A stretch of 25,491 nucleotides of DNA from Elysia marginata. Lineage: Eukaryota; Mollusca; Gastropoda; Plakobranchidae. Numbering within the stretch: position 1 is the stretch's first letter; each line of letters opens with the position of its first letter. The notes under the pieces were generated by a model that had not been told where the DNA came from, searched no databases, and saw only the letters and a list, made by a program, of their open reading frames with translations. Position numbers and translations under genes: made by a program. The stretch is taken from contig BMAT01007891.1 of NCBI GenBank assembly GCA_019649035.1, forward strand, positions 20,533 through 46,023, written 5' to 3'. Positions 1-11,170 of this stretch are shown here, one piece after another.

Positions 1-827
1 CTACTACTACTACTTCTTCTACTACTACCACCACTAATACTCTCGCAATGTGTTTGGGTTTCTTTGCTGAGAGATTAAAAGTAACCAGAAGTGGTCTAGT
101 CAGTCGGTCCAGTCATTGTTCACACTTCTCCTCCGCCATGGCGGTCAGGCAGAACGGCGTCAGCTGTATGTTATAGCCTTAAGTCCCCTCACAACCGCTC
201 AGTGCTGTCAGCATGGAGATGAACCAATATTGAATTCCTGTTCTCGTTTTTGCCCACCTTTTTTTAATACACAGTATTAATTCTTTTCGGGGAAATTGTC
301 TTCGTTACTCATTGTAACTGTGTCGCCACAGAGCAGCGCCACTTACCTATTTGTAAACAATCTTTGTCATTGAATTCCAGGAATTTTTCTCTATTGTCTG
401 GGCATGTGTCTCTTCCCCGCAACACAAAGCTTAGTTCCTGTTAGAAACATTCTGAAAGTGAAAGTTATAAGCGCTTCCCCACATTCATATTAGAGATTGC
501 AAGCTAAGCAATAGCCTAATCTAGGTCCAGATATAAGTCTAGTCATTGGACAAGATGTAAATAATCAATCATTGAATCTTGTCAAATTTACCTCCTTGAC
601 CTAGGTATAATGTGTAAGAGAGTTGAACGTCTCCAATTTCAAATATGAGGTGAAACTTAAGAAGGCATAAGAGGAAAAGGGAGCCTTGCTTTTAGAAAAT
701 TTGAATCATCTGACTTTGATTTTGGAGATTTCCTGTAATATACCTTTAGCCAAAGCTTTTTAAAGAAACCTGCCCTGCTGAAAAAGATTTGTAACACTTG
801 CCATATTTGTACTACTCTATCCTACAG
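1..827. other. Upstream flank or intron of BUD23, no exon recognised
   Basis: It opens with a short CTA/CTT-rich simple repeat (about 1-40). A GC-richer patch around 95-220 contains the perfect 12-bp palindrome CCGCCATGGCGG (133-144), which gives a Kozak-like ATG on both strands. Both of those reading frames close within 13 codons. I searched for the missing BUD23 N-terminal coding sequence (the family's ELFYDE-like and LLDIG stretches) and did not find it, so most of this stretch is probably intron. The palindromic patch could instead belong to a promoter of an upstream gene. The rest is unremarkable AT-rich DNA. Confidence 0.5.
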
Positions 828-3800
828 CTGCGGCTCTGGTCTGAGTGGAGAAGTTCTTACAGAGGCTGATCATACCTGGGTCGGCATTGACATTAGTCCC
901 AGCATGCTTAGTAAGTATTGGTAAAGTAAGGTTGCGGTAGCATTGTGTCATGCTTGTCAAAGATTCTTTTCTTTTAAGAAACACAGGCTTGATGAAGTAG
1001 CCTTTATAATATAACCAATTTAAGTATGAAACGTAAAAAGGTGGAAAAAATACACTTGAAGAGTTTAGTAGCATAATGTGTTTCATGCCATTATTAAAAA
1101 GGTTAGAAAAGAGGAAAAACTGTGGGGTTTTTTCTTTGTCTATGTAATTTTTATCCGAGAGTATTTGATGTCACATGACCAAATGTAAGAAAATGATATC
1201 TCTAAATGAAAAAGAAATATTTTACTTTCACGTCAAGTCTCAATATTTAATAAAAATGGAAATAAAGCGTTTTGTCATGATGATGATGATGATTATCATT
1301 CATATGTGGCTTGTATTGGTCTTGCAAAACTTTGTATTTCTTTTGTTTTCTTTGCCTTTTTTGCTCTTTTTGAGTCTTTCTTAATGTGTGGGTGGGTTAT
1401 GCGAGATATATAGTTGCTTTTGTGTTATCCTTTAACTAGTAGTAGAGCAGAAAAAAGTTTGAGTAAAATAAACCTTATCCCTTGCATATAAATTCAAATC
1501 CTCTCTACTCAAAGTTTTTTATACCTTCTTCTTTGGATTCAAAATATAAGATTTTCACTGTAGTGCTCTGGTTTGAAAATGACGAAATTCTTTCTCCTAC
1601 AAGTTGTAAAATAACTTTTTTTTTTCAACAATTGTTATTTCCATATCTATAAAGATCCATATAGAATCTTCTTTTATCTCTTTCTTTCTCCATCTAGATG
1701 TCGCTATTGAGAGAGAGATTGAAGGTGATGTCATTCTGGGTGACATGGGCTATGGACTTCCCTTCAGACCAGGCACATTTGACGGCGTAATTAGGTGTCC
1801 TATTATTTATTAAAATATATAAAATCCTTTGCATTCAGTCTACATCCATCTACTAGTTAGATTTGAAAAAACAAAGGCTTGATAAAGTTGTCTTTAGAGT
1901 AGAACTATTTTCAGCATAAAATATAAAACTGTTCATATAAATACAAATTAAAGATATCAGACATGATTTCAAGTTTTACCTTTGTAAATTTTCTTTGTAT
2001 CTGATCAAATCATTTTTTCAATCTTATTAGCATTGATTGTTAACCCAAAAAAAGTTTTTCTCTTCATTTAATTTATTCTTTTCTGTTGATTAATATTATA
2101 AGAAATTTCATTTTTAAATTGAAGTTTTATTTTTTTCTAAACACATTTCTATTTTTTTCTAAACATATTTCTTGAGCCAATCACTACTTTTATTTTCATA
2201 GTAAAAGCTTATGATACTACTAGCAAAGCCTTTGAATTACTTCAAGATCTCATTTTTATTTGTCAAGATTGTTGTTAATAGATTTATTCAAACTGAGACT
2301 GAGAGATTAATTTGTGCAAGACCTCTAAGTTGGATTAAAAAAATTTGCTCCTTAGTATATCAGCTCTACAGTGGTTATGCAATGCAGACAAAAAGTATCA
2401 CTCCCCTGCAAAGCGAATGCTTGTCTTCTTTCGAACATTGTATGCAGTAATGGTAAGCTGTTACATGATTTTGTCTTTTTGCTTGTAAATCATCAAAATA
2501 TTGCAGTGTAATAATAAGCCTGTTGGGTTTTGGATTCATCACAGTATCCTAAAAATCACGTCATTAGCTTTTTAAAGCTCATAGTTTTATTTTAGTTTTT
2601 TAATTCTTTCCTAGATGGTGCAAATAAATAAAAAAAAAATTTTTAATATCATTTACTTATTTTATTCACATGGCATAAGTACAGAAAATTGTATTGCTCT
2701 TATGTCTCATCGGGTAAGCTCTTTGTGTATGTTTCACTGGTCACATTTTTACGCAAATCTTTTAATCACTTTTTCCAACAATCGAACTTTTAAAAGCAAA
2801 TTTAATTCATGGCTTTTTTACCTTCTCCATATGTGGTAATGTTCAACCTTGCTAACTCTGCATGCCCTAACTGGCACAAAAGATGAACTCCTAAAGATAC
2901 AATTTTCAATATGTTGATCTCAAGCTCCTTAATGGCTTACACTTGTCTTTTGATGCTTGTGGGGAGGGGTGTTAGTCATCCCAGAGCTGTATTATAATTA
3001 CAAGGTTACATGTTAAAGTCATGACATGTGTAACCACTCCAATATACTTGCAACCTCCATTCTTATATGTTGTCACTTAGAGACACTTTAAACAAAATAA
3101 GAATTTGCAATAACTTAAAATCTAAATATGCCATGGTATTTGCAAAAGGTTGCTTCAAGCATTACTTGAGTCTCAAGATTTAGCTCTGTCTATGGACATT
3201 GTTATTCAGCATAAGAGACATTTCTGGGGTCGCTATGCACCCTGTGATACACAATGGGATGATTTCAGAACTTTTAATGTTTTTGTTTTTAATTTAGTTT
3301 CTTTACAGTCGTACATATATATACTAATTTTTGTTTCTGATCCTGTTTTAGCGACGAGGTTCAAGAGCAGTGTTCCAGCTTTATCCAGAAAACAGCGCTC
3401 AGGTAAAGTTAGAGCCAGAGCTGGGATAACTTCATTCTGTAACATAATCAACAACTATGCGTTTCTTTGTTGTTTTTTTTTTATTATTCATTAACGGGCT
3501 GAAAATAACGATTTCTGCTTCCATTTTTTCTGTCTCAATTTTGACAAGTGTCGGTAGTTTCAATCAGAAAACATAAAAACTGAATCTCATCTCATCTGTC
3601 AGCGTCACTGGATATAGTATTGCAAACCTGCCTATCATAGATTACACTTAACTGTTGAATAAACATTTTAAAGGTAATGATTGCCAGAAATTTCAGTAAA
3701 AAACTTGCATTTGTTTGTGTTTGAAATATGAAAGACTATGATAAATAAGATAGTTTATCTTCCTCTGTGCCTTGTATTCAATATAAAAGAGAATATATGA

Positions 3801-6800
3801 ACAGACTTTTGCAGTTTTGTGAGCCTTTTGCAAATGCATTTTAAGTTTTTTCCTTCATGTCATTCCAGAAAAAACAGCACACCCTCTTTTAGTTTCAGCT
3901 TCACTTCTAGTTTGTTGGAAATGTGATGGGTGTGAAATAAGTTGGTTTGCATTAAAGTTAATTCTTAAGGGTTTGAGAAAAGAAAAAAACTGAGAGTTCA
4001 TTTCAGTTTATTGAATACAAGGTTGGTTAAATCCTGTATTGTTTGATACAAGGTTCACTGTATTGAGCTTGTTTTTTTTTCCTCCCATCTCCAGCTTGAG
4101 CTTCTCACACAGCAAGCCATGAAGGCTGGTTTCACAGGAGGTCTGGTTGTAGATTTCCCAAACAGTTCGAAGGCCAAGAAGTGAGTGCTTCTAGTTGTAC
4201 TGCCAGGGGTTGATACAATTTGAGAAAATCAAAATGCTCTGAAGGCATATGTCTTGTAACCATGCAAATGAGTCTGATGTAGGAAACTTGAATTTGAAGA
4301 AACACCCTTTGAAAGTAGAGTTATTCTTCTTAATCTCTTTGTTTTAAATCAAAAGATTTTTTATCTCAATTTCATGCTTTTTTGACAGTTTGGGAACTCA
4401 GAATAATGGATTGTTCAAAATATCAACGCCTTGCAGTCTGAAAGTTGCGACATCACAGTCATTTGCACCAATGGCAAGATATTTAGGCTTTGGGGTGGCT
4501 GTGGTTTGTAAACCAAATGGTTTTCAACAGAGGTGCCACTTTTCCGGCAATTGCCGGAATTCCGGCAATGGTATGGGCTCCGTCAATATACCGTCAAGGT
4601 TCAGGTAAACCTTGCTTGTCTGCCGGAAATTAGCGAAAATAATATTGACGGAAGAGAGAAATGGAAAGAAAAAACGGACGAAGAATTAGTCTTCATCCAG
4701 CAGTGGGAGTTAAGTCCCCCCTGTAACTGACGGAAATGAGCCACTGAGCATGTGCAAACAAACAATAATATCCGGATTGCCTTACAGACGGTCTACATTG
4801 CTAATGCTAGTCATTTGTTGACTTAAAGCTCAGGGAATGACGGAATTATTTATTATTATATACATCCACATCAATGTTTATGATGTTTTCAATAGAAAAC
4901 CTTCCCAATCAACGGACATTTTATCTACACATTTGATAGAATTTTTAGTTCTAGGTCTAATCTAGATTATTAGATTTAGATCTATCTTTTCATACCAGTC
5001 CTTCAAAAATGGATTTAATGTTTGTTGTCAAACGAAATGGACGTCAGGTTATTAAAGATCTTGACAAGAGTGTTCCAAGGCCAAAACTGAAGAAAATGAC
5101 TATAATAGTGAATTTCCTTTGGATTACATTTGCATGCTGTCAGGGGCAAGTGTGGCATGTTACATTTTATGATAGAAAAAAAAGGCAGTACTGGAAAGGG
5201 AAGAATTTCCACACAGTGGTGCAACCCTAGCTAAGCCTAAACCTCATGGTAATCATTTCTTTATTTTTTTTTCTCGAAATAAAGTGTCCTATGCAGTAAA
5301 ATGCATTATTTTTTATCATAATAAACAACACTGACGAAATGAAGAATAATGAGCCTCATATGAGTAGATCTAATTTGTAACTCAAATAAATAGTGACACC
5401 CCAGTGAGTAAATTCCACCTTGTGTCCTTGGAAAGAAATTTGGTAAAAATGGGTATCATCCCCTTCATTTTGTCAGTCTTGCCCGCATTATCCCGAAAGT
5501 TGTTCCATGTTAATGCAAAGAACGACCAATAGAAAAACTTGAGAAGTTGGAAAGGCGTGTAGCGATGGGTGGGGTCCAAAGAAAAGTTCAGGCAATTTTG
5601 TCTTGCCAAGGTGGCATCTCTGTTTCAAGTGAGCAAACCTAAGAGCTGAAAAGTAAAAAACTAACCAAATTGTTTTACAATGAAAGTCAGTTATACTGTA
5701 TGAGTAACGTGTTAAAAAAAACCTCGTGATATAGCAGGTTATGTTGTGATTGCCAAAACAGGGTTCAAAATGGATTTTTTTTGCAAGAGGAGTAAATAAT
5801 GATTGTAACATTAAAGTGTGGGTGGACTAGGAGCAGCCAAAGGACTGTTGAACCCTAAGGTTCTTAAGAATGTTTAAACAAGCATGGAGAATGAGGGGGT
5901 GAGATGAAGAATTTCATAGTGTGTGCAGGACTGACATGTTTCAATGAGGAGGGGTTGTTCATATATTGGTACTTTCTCAATATTTATATGTTGGATTTTA
6001 CATTGATCTGTACTCTTTAAATCTGAGTTGGACCAATTTGGATCTTTGCAATTTCCAAAATAAACTTTTGGGCCTTTTTGATCCCTTCAATGGTATTTAA
6101 ATTACCCCTCTATGTATCTACAGGGATGCAAGTTTTCCGATTTTTGCAGGAATTCCGATTTTTTAGCAGTTTTCTTCAACTAAAAAAGCAGGAAAACTTA
6201 AACAATTATGACCTGAATGTTAAAGAAATTGTCTTAAATTTAGAGTCATAGAAAATCAAACACTTGTTTTAAGTTGTATAGTTGTGGAGGCACTAGTACA
6301 GCGTTGTATCTATCTCTTTCAATTGGTCCATCAAAAGTTCTATAAGGGCACCTACAGAGTGTAAAATTTTCCTGCTTTTTTAGCATGGGCCGCTTGCATC
6401 CCTGTATCTAGAAAATTTGTAGTGTGTACGTATATGTGTTACAAATGAAAGCTGTAAAGACACTTTGCGTGTATGTGTTACAAATTAAAGCTATAAACAC
6501 ACCCCAAAACTAAAACTGAAACACCACGTGCTAAAAGTAGCCTCTGACATCATGACTTTCAAATGTAAACCACGTTTGTCAGCTGATTCTGTATTGAAAA
6601 ATACATAAAACGAAACAGACACAGAGCAGGATGTACCAAGTATATCTACAGCGTACACAGGCCTGTTAATTGTACAACCTACAGTGTCTGTCTTTTTGTT
6701 ACTTATTTTGTAGTGAAACATGCGTTGAAAACTGTATGTGTCATGCATAAGTGAAACTAGAACATTCATGTTTCTAAAGAATGAAATATGTCTTTTTGGT

Positions 6801-9800
6801 GGTATACTATTGTACATATCAGTAAGCCTGTTCATATTGCACACAGTCTTTCTAATACTTTCAATACCCCAAAGGTGCAAGACAGACTAAAGTTTCAATC
6901 ACGTCTTCAATTTTGAAATATAAGTGATACCTCTTTGTAATCAATTGTATGATAGAATTCATTGTTTAGCATTAAATTTCTTTTTCCTTCAAAAGTTATA
7001 AACACAACATTCATTTCTGATGGTTCTCATGTTGCAAGGTATAAGTAGAAAAACATGAAGAGATTCTCCAAATTTGTCACATTCTTTTTTGTTTTATCTT
7101 TTTAAAAATCTTTTATAAACTTCACTTTGTTTTTTTTTTGTTTATTCACATTTTATTATGTATTTGGCCAGAATGTTTTTGTGTCTGTTTTGTGGTGGAG
7201 CTGCACAAACTTTACCCAAAGGTCTTGGCACTGAAGAGGCTAACACAAATGTGGCCCAGAAATTTACAAAAAGGTTGGTTTCTCAGTCGGCGTGTGTGTG
7301 TGTGTGTGTGTTTTTTAAAGGTGTGAAGGAGAAAATTTTGATGTGTGGCTAAATTTGTTATTGTTAACTTATCGTCTTAATTGACTGAATACTGAATGTT
7401 TGAAAATAATTATTATCACTGTCCAATGATGATTTGTATATGTATAACTAAGTTTACAAAATGAATCTCACTGCAAACTGGATTTGCATAGATATAGTTA
7501 ATATTTTATTGGTGTGTAGAAAGATGTAAACCACAAGATACTTTATAACAGTACCAATTCACATCTATCTCTTTCTTACATAAAGCATCACATTTTTTGG
7601 GTAACTGCTGCATAACTCAGAACCCACAGGACACACACAGAAAAATTGGCAGTGGCATGGATTTTTTCCACTCTAGGACATCATTTGGGTTTAAAGTCAA
7701 AAGGTTCCATCAGCATCTATAGCCTGTAGCATATGGAACCTTTTGACTTTAAGCCGTCTAGGCAATAATTTGAATTTAATACACTTTATTTAGAGGAAAT
7801 AACAAACTTGTTTTGCTACTAAGTAAGGACATAACTGATGTTTCTGCAACATAAATATTTCTTTGTTGTTGTTTATATATATATTTCGTTCACCTTAGAA
7901 ACAATGTATTCTTCTTTTCTTTTCACTCAGAACTCTACTTTTATGATGGTTGGTTGGGTGCTTTTTGTGTTTTATTAAATGTTTTATTTTTCTTTTGTTT
8001 GTAATAATTTTGAGCTCATTAACAACAGAATATCCTTTGCTGTTTCATTCTTCTGTAGGGAGAAAGGCTCACGGAAGTCACTTAAGTCCTCCAGAGAGTG
8101 GATTATGGAGAAGAAAGAGCGCAGGCGACGACAAGGACGGTAAAAAAAAATCAGCTTTGTCTTTTTTGATAGATACAGTCCAGCTTGGATATTTCATACC
8201 TCATGTGGATAATTTCAAATTATCAAAAAAACCCCCAAAAAACTAAATAATCTGTTGATATTACAGAGTGAGAGTAAAATCAGTCATATGAATGCAGTTT
8301 GAATTTTACCAATTAATTAACTATTCACTTTAAAGTTGTATGGTCTCAGTTGTACCAACTGAACTGTTTGTCACTGATTTTGACTTTTAAAAGAAATGTC
8401 AGTTACATACATGTACCTATTGTATTACTATATTATGGGAGTTTGTGCTAGAAGTTAAGCATTTTCAAACTGCTGGTTGTGAAAATGACTTCTTGAATAA
8501 GCTAGAGAAACAAAGCAGCATCAGGCAAGGATTAAATGACCTCATGCATTACCACTCAATGATATAGCTAAAACCAGTGTAGAACTAATTTTGTGGTTTG
8601 AGAGTTAATGAGAACATGTGATGAATGCACTCTCAACAAAAAAGTTTAGAAAAGTATGTGCTTAGAAATTATGAAATTTTATAACAAGATTCATAATGTT
8701 TACACATAGACCATATTGAAAACACTTGACATTAACTGATGATAAAAGAAATTTTTAAGAACAAAAGTTGCCAATGTCTGTTCTATATCTAGCATTTAAA
8801 GATAGCGATGGGAACTTAAAATTTTTTGTTTTAATTTTGGTGATTATCTATTTGCCTTTGAAAAAATGGTTTTAATTTTATTGCTTCATTTTTAAATTTT
8901 CACACACATACATGTTTACACCATTTTCGGGGATTTGTCACAGTAAAGATTCAGTGAACTTTTATAATTTTTATTGTGTGGACAAAAAAAGAATAGAATC
9001 AGAATGCCCCTTGCAAGCCTCTGAGTTTTGCACGTCAGACTCACAACGTGGCAGTTGCAGGTTTCCTTCTAACCAAGATTCATGTTGTATTGGCCTAATG
9101 AAAGTAATTCATCCACACTTACCTCAGTCTAACCAGAGATAGTTCAAGTGGAGATGTTTTACTCTGAGTTTTTTCCTCTTTATTTGTATTAGGATGATTG
9201 TTTCTAAATATTGTCTATGTGCCAATGCAATATTGTTTAAACCTGAATGTTTAACTACAGTTTTGATGGCATTTCATTCTTTAAACAGTTTTCAGTTACT
9301 ATTTTGTCTTTTGTGGTATTACTTTAGTTGCGGAATTTCTTACCAAGTTAAAAAAAAAATAAAATTTGTGTATTTTCGTATCTTCCAAGAAAATTCATGA
9401 GAAGTTAGGGTTTGTATATTTAAAAAGCAAACTACATGTTTCAAGTCTGCATTACCAAAATTTTGATCTGAAAACTCTCTTTAAATAGTTCCTATGTAAA
9501 ATTTTTTTGTGTTATTTTATCATTAAAAGTAAAAGTTTTCATTATTGTTCAGTAAAAGGATTAAATATTCTATGAGACTTATAAAGAGCACTATCATGTC
9601 AATAGTTAGAACAATATAATTATGTGATATCAATAGTCATTTAAATCAATAATTGGAGCAACAGAAGCGCATTTAAATGTGCACCAAATGAGTATTTAGT
9701 AAAATTAGCCTCCATAAATTTTATAAAAAAATGAGAAGTAAAAGATATGTCAGTAAGTTTGAAGATGTTTTTCTAGATGGTGTTTAAATAGAGAATAAAA

Positions 9801-10795
9801 TTATTTCAAAGTTTCTACGTTCTTTTACAGAGACTTAAATAAGAATAACTGATAGTTCATGCATCAAACTCTCAAATGCAGGTTGTTACAGAATAGCTTA
9901 AAAAGCGGAAATACTTTTCTAAATTAAACATTCAATACAACAAAACAATACAGAGTTGTAATACTTTTTGTAAGTGTAATTAAAAAAATTATTACAAAGT
10001 TCATAAAAAAATAGTGGTATTTATGGACATAAAGATTTGTAAATGGGGAAAATCAATTTATACATATTGTCCAGATGAAGCTTTATTTCAATTAGACCAA
10101 ACAAAAATGAGGTTTGATTTGTTTTTTAAAAGTTTAAAATATTACCAAGACAAGCTGGTCAGGCTCTTAGAGTTTTTAGACATAGAGCTCTTCATCATTT
10201 TTCATGCAGCCTGAGATGTAGACCCAAGAATAAAGATTTAGAGTCTACTCCCTATCTAGATATAATAACTAAATTCAGTCTAAAAGGCTTTGTATTTTCA
10301 AAATTAGGCTGTTAATATCATTAAAATTATGTCATGATGTGCAAAAGTTTTTTCGAATGAAAATCATGCCCACTATCCTCAATAAAATCTCTTCAACCCA
10401 GGCCGTAGTCTGAGGTTAGCCAACGCAGTGCAAGGGGCGGTAGTCTTACCGTTTCCTCACTCTACTTGAACTATCTCTGGTCTAACCACCTGCGAAATGG
10501 ACAACCGGCTAAAGACAGAGCTTGAAACTTTTGGAATTTTAGTATTTAAGCGCTTAAAAGGCAACAGTTCTGTAGTGTTCAATTCAAAATATGAGTTGAC
10601 TTTGCTCTAGTGTATATTGTCCTGCTGAGAGAAAGCTGATAAGTCTTGTACCTGCTTTTGGCAGAGTAAGACTATAACTATCTTTTTTAAAAATCTTTTA
10701 TTGCAGTTTTTATAGTCTTTATTTTTTTTTTTTTCAGAGAAACTCGGCCTGACAGTCAGTACACAGGACGAAAACGGCGTGGCCATCACTTCTGA
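828..10795 (+). CDS. BUD23: 18S rRNA (guanine-N7)-methyltransferase BUD23/WBSCR22, 5' partial, eight exons
   Basis: Coding exons: 828-910, 1698-1794, 2356-2452, 3352-3402, 4095-4180, 7172-7273, 8059-8139 and 10738-10795 (TGA). All introns are GT-AG and all phases join without a break, giving 217 complete residues after a split glycine codon. Family knowledge: BUD23 works with TRMT112 to make m7G in the 18S rRNA P-site region (human G1639, yeast G1575) and aids export of the small ribosomal subunit. Visible motifs in order: SAM-binding CGSGLSG (the start of motif I is off-window), VGIDIS (the acidic residue that would contact SAM ribose), [61 protein letters not shown] and MFLCLFCGG. The tail is the basic BUD23 C-terminus [11 protein letters not shown] followed by [14 protein letters not shown]. 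The length from CGSG to the stop matches the human protein (about 218 residues), so no internal exon is missing. The donor after the second exon (gtgtcc) is weak. The start codon and about 60 residues lie upstream of the window. Confidence 0.96.
1277..1292. repeat. Short (ATG)n microsatellite in a BUD23 intron
   Basis: Five or so ATG/GAT triplets lie in the intron between the first and second in-window exons. It resembles a C/D-box snoRNA box C, but no paired box D or terminal stem was found, so I treat it as a simple repeat. Confidence 0.6.
4528..5230. mobile_element. hAT-like non-autonomous element (approximate ends)
   Basis: The left end reads CAGAGGTGCCACTTTTCCGG. The right end, reverse-complemented, reads close to CTAGGGTTGCACCACTGTG. 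Together they look like diverged terminal inverted repeats of hAT type. Just inside the left end are two overlapping 14-bp palindromes (CCGGCAATTGCCGG and GCCGGAATTCCGGC), and GACGGA words recur through the interior. The subterminal layout, TTTTCCG then GGAATTCCG, is shared with the better-preserved element at 6121-6404 in the same intron. No clear target-site duplication was found, so the ends are uncertain. Open frames inside (4390-4730, 5009-5230) show no transposase motif that I recognise. Confidence 0.4.
6121..6404. mobile_element. 284-bp hAT-like MITE with target-site duplication
   Basis: The terminal inverted repeat CAGGGATGCAAG starts at 6121, and its exact complement CTTGCATCCCTG ends at 6404. 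The element is flanked on both sides by TATCTA (6115-6120 and 6405-6410), a perfect 6-bp direct repeat consistent with a target-site duplication. A subterminal inverted repeat (CTAAAAAAGCAGGAAAA near 6179-6195, with an approximate complement near 6369-6385) makes it partly palindromic. The CAGGG ends suggest the hAT superfamily, which normally makes 8-bp duplications, so the family assignment is tentative. It has no coding capacity and sits in the 3-kb intron between BUD23 exons 4095-4180 and 7172-7273. Confidence 0.72.
6433..6500. repeat. 39-bp tandem duplication, about 1.75 copies
   Basis: The phrase TATGTGTTACAAATGAAAGC at 6433 recurs at 6472 with about two differences over 29 bases, giving a period of 39. 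It lies just downstream of the 284-bp MITE, in BUD23 intronic DNA. Confidence 0.65.
7292..7311. repeat. (GT)n dinucleotide microsatellite next to a splice donor
   Basis: About ten GT repeats begin 18 bases after the donor of BUD23 exon 7172-7273. A simple sequence repeat is certain; any effect on splicing is speculative. Confidence 0.85.
7688..7755. repeat. Perfect intronic hairpin, 20-bp stem with 22-nt loop
   Basis: The left arm is 7691-7710 (TTAAAGTCAAAAGGTTCCAT). The right arm is 7733-7752 and is its exact reverse complement. The stem extends outward by a G-T wobble and two G-C pairs to 7688-7755. The 22-base loop is 7711-7732. The total of about 68 bases is the size of an animal pre-microRNA. 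It lies in a BUD23 intron and would be transcribed with the gene. It could equally be a small fold-back transposon relic; there is no obvious target-site duplication. Confidence 0.7.
9132..10481. repeat. Widely spaced 22-bp inverted repeat pair
   Basis: The left arm 9132-9153 (ACCAGAGATAGTTCAAGTGG then AG) matches the reverse complement of 10460-10481 at 21 of 22 bases. The arms are 1.3 kb apart in the last BUD23 intron. They could be terminal repeats of a decayed DNA transposon. No target-site duplication or coding sequence was seen between them, and similarity does not extend past the arms. Confidence 0.5.
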
Positions 10796-10863
10796 CGTTT
10801 TAATGTTTCTATCTTGTATATTTAGTGACAGAATCATGCCTGTACATATATAGATGCTATGAA

Positions 10864-10869
10864 AATAAA
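10864..10869 (+). terminator. Polyadenylation signal of BUD23
   Basis: A canonical AATAAA lies about 70 bases after the BUD23 TGA, in a short AT-rich 3' UTR. Further AATAAA words at 11062-11067 and 11095-11100 could serve as distal alternatives. The proximal one gives the usual compact 3' UTR. Confidence 0.7.
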
Positions 10870-11170
10870 ATCACTTATTTACCATGAAGTGCATGGTAAG
10901 GGAAAATCATCTAAGCCCTATTATTTTTTTCCTTGTGTCAGTTGCACTGTACATATGCCCATCCCTTCAGGATTTTGCAGCGCTACAGCAGCCATGAATT
11001 ATCTGCAAAATTTACTGCTTTTAAGTGAAAACTGCATATTTGACTATTGTAAAAAACGCGGAATAAATTTACTTAGTTAAATGCAACATGCATTAATAAA
11101 TTCAGCGTCAACCATCATAGCTTTGACTTAGAATGTGGCCTGTATTAGGTCAAGATTAGGCCAAGTCTAG

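Noticed and set aside
133..177. Kozak-like ATG in CCGCCATGGCGG with a gtatgt donor-like word downstream, as a first BUD23 exon
   Set aside because: It encodes only MAVRQNGVS before the donor-like word, does not resemble the BUD23 N-terminus, and its phase does not fit the exon at 828.
1277..1300. Box C-like ATGATGATGAT as an intronic C/D snoRNA
   Set aside because: No CTGA box D at suitable distance and no terminal stem. It is a simple ATG repeat.
5009..5230. 73-codon open frame that might encode a transposase fragment
   Set aside because: It lies within the hAT-like element region but shows no catalytic or zinc-finger motif. Its minus-strand counterpart is equally open, so it is likely chance.
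6491..6880. 129-codon open frame on the minus strand
   Set aside because: It lies antisense inside a BUD23 intron, with no recognisable domain and a composition like AT-rich noncoding DNA. It also overlaps a tandem duplication.
9006..10430. GCCCCTTGCA and its complement near 10425 as an extension of the 22-bp inverted repeat
   Set aside because: The blocks are in the wrong order relative to the arms, so they do not form one consistent inverted structure.
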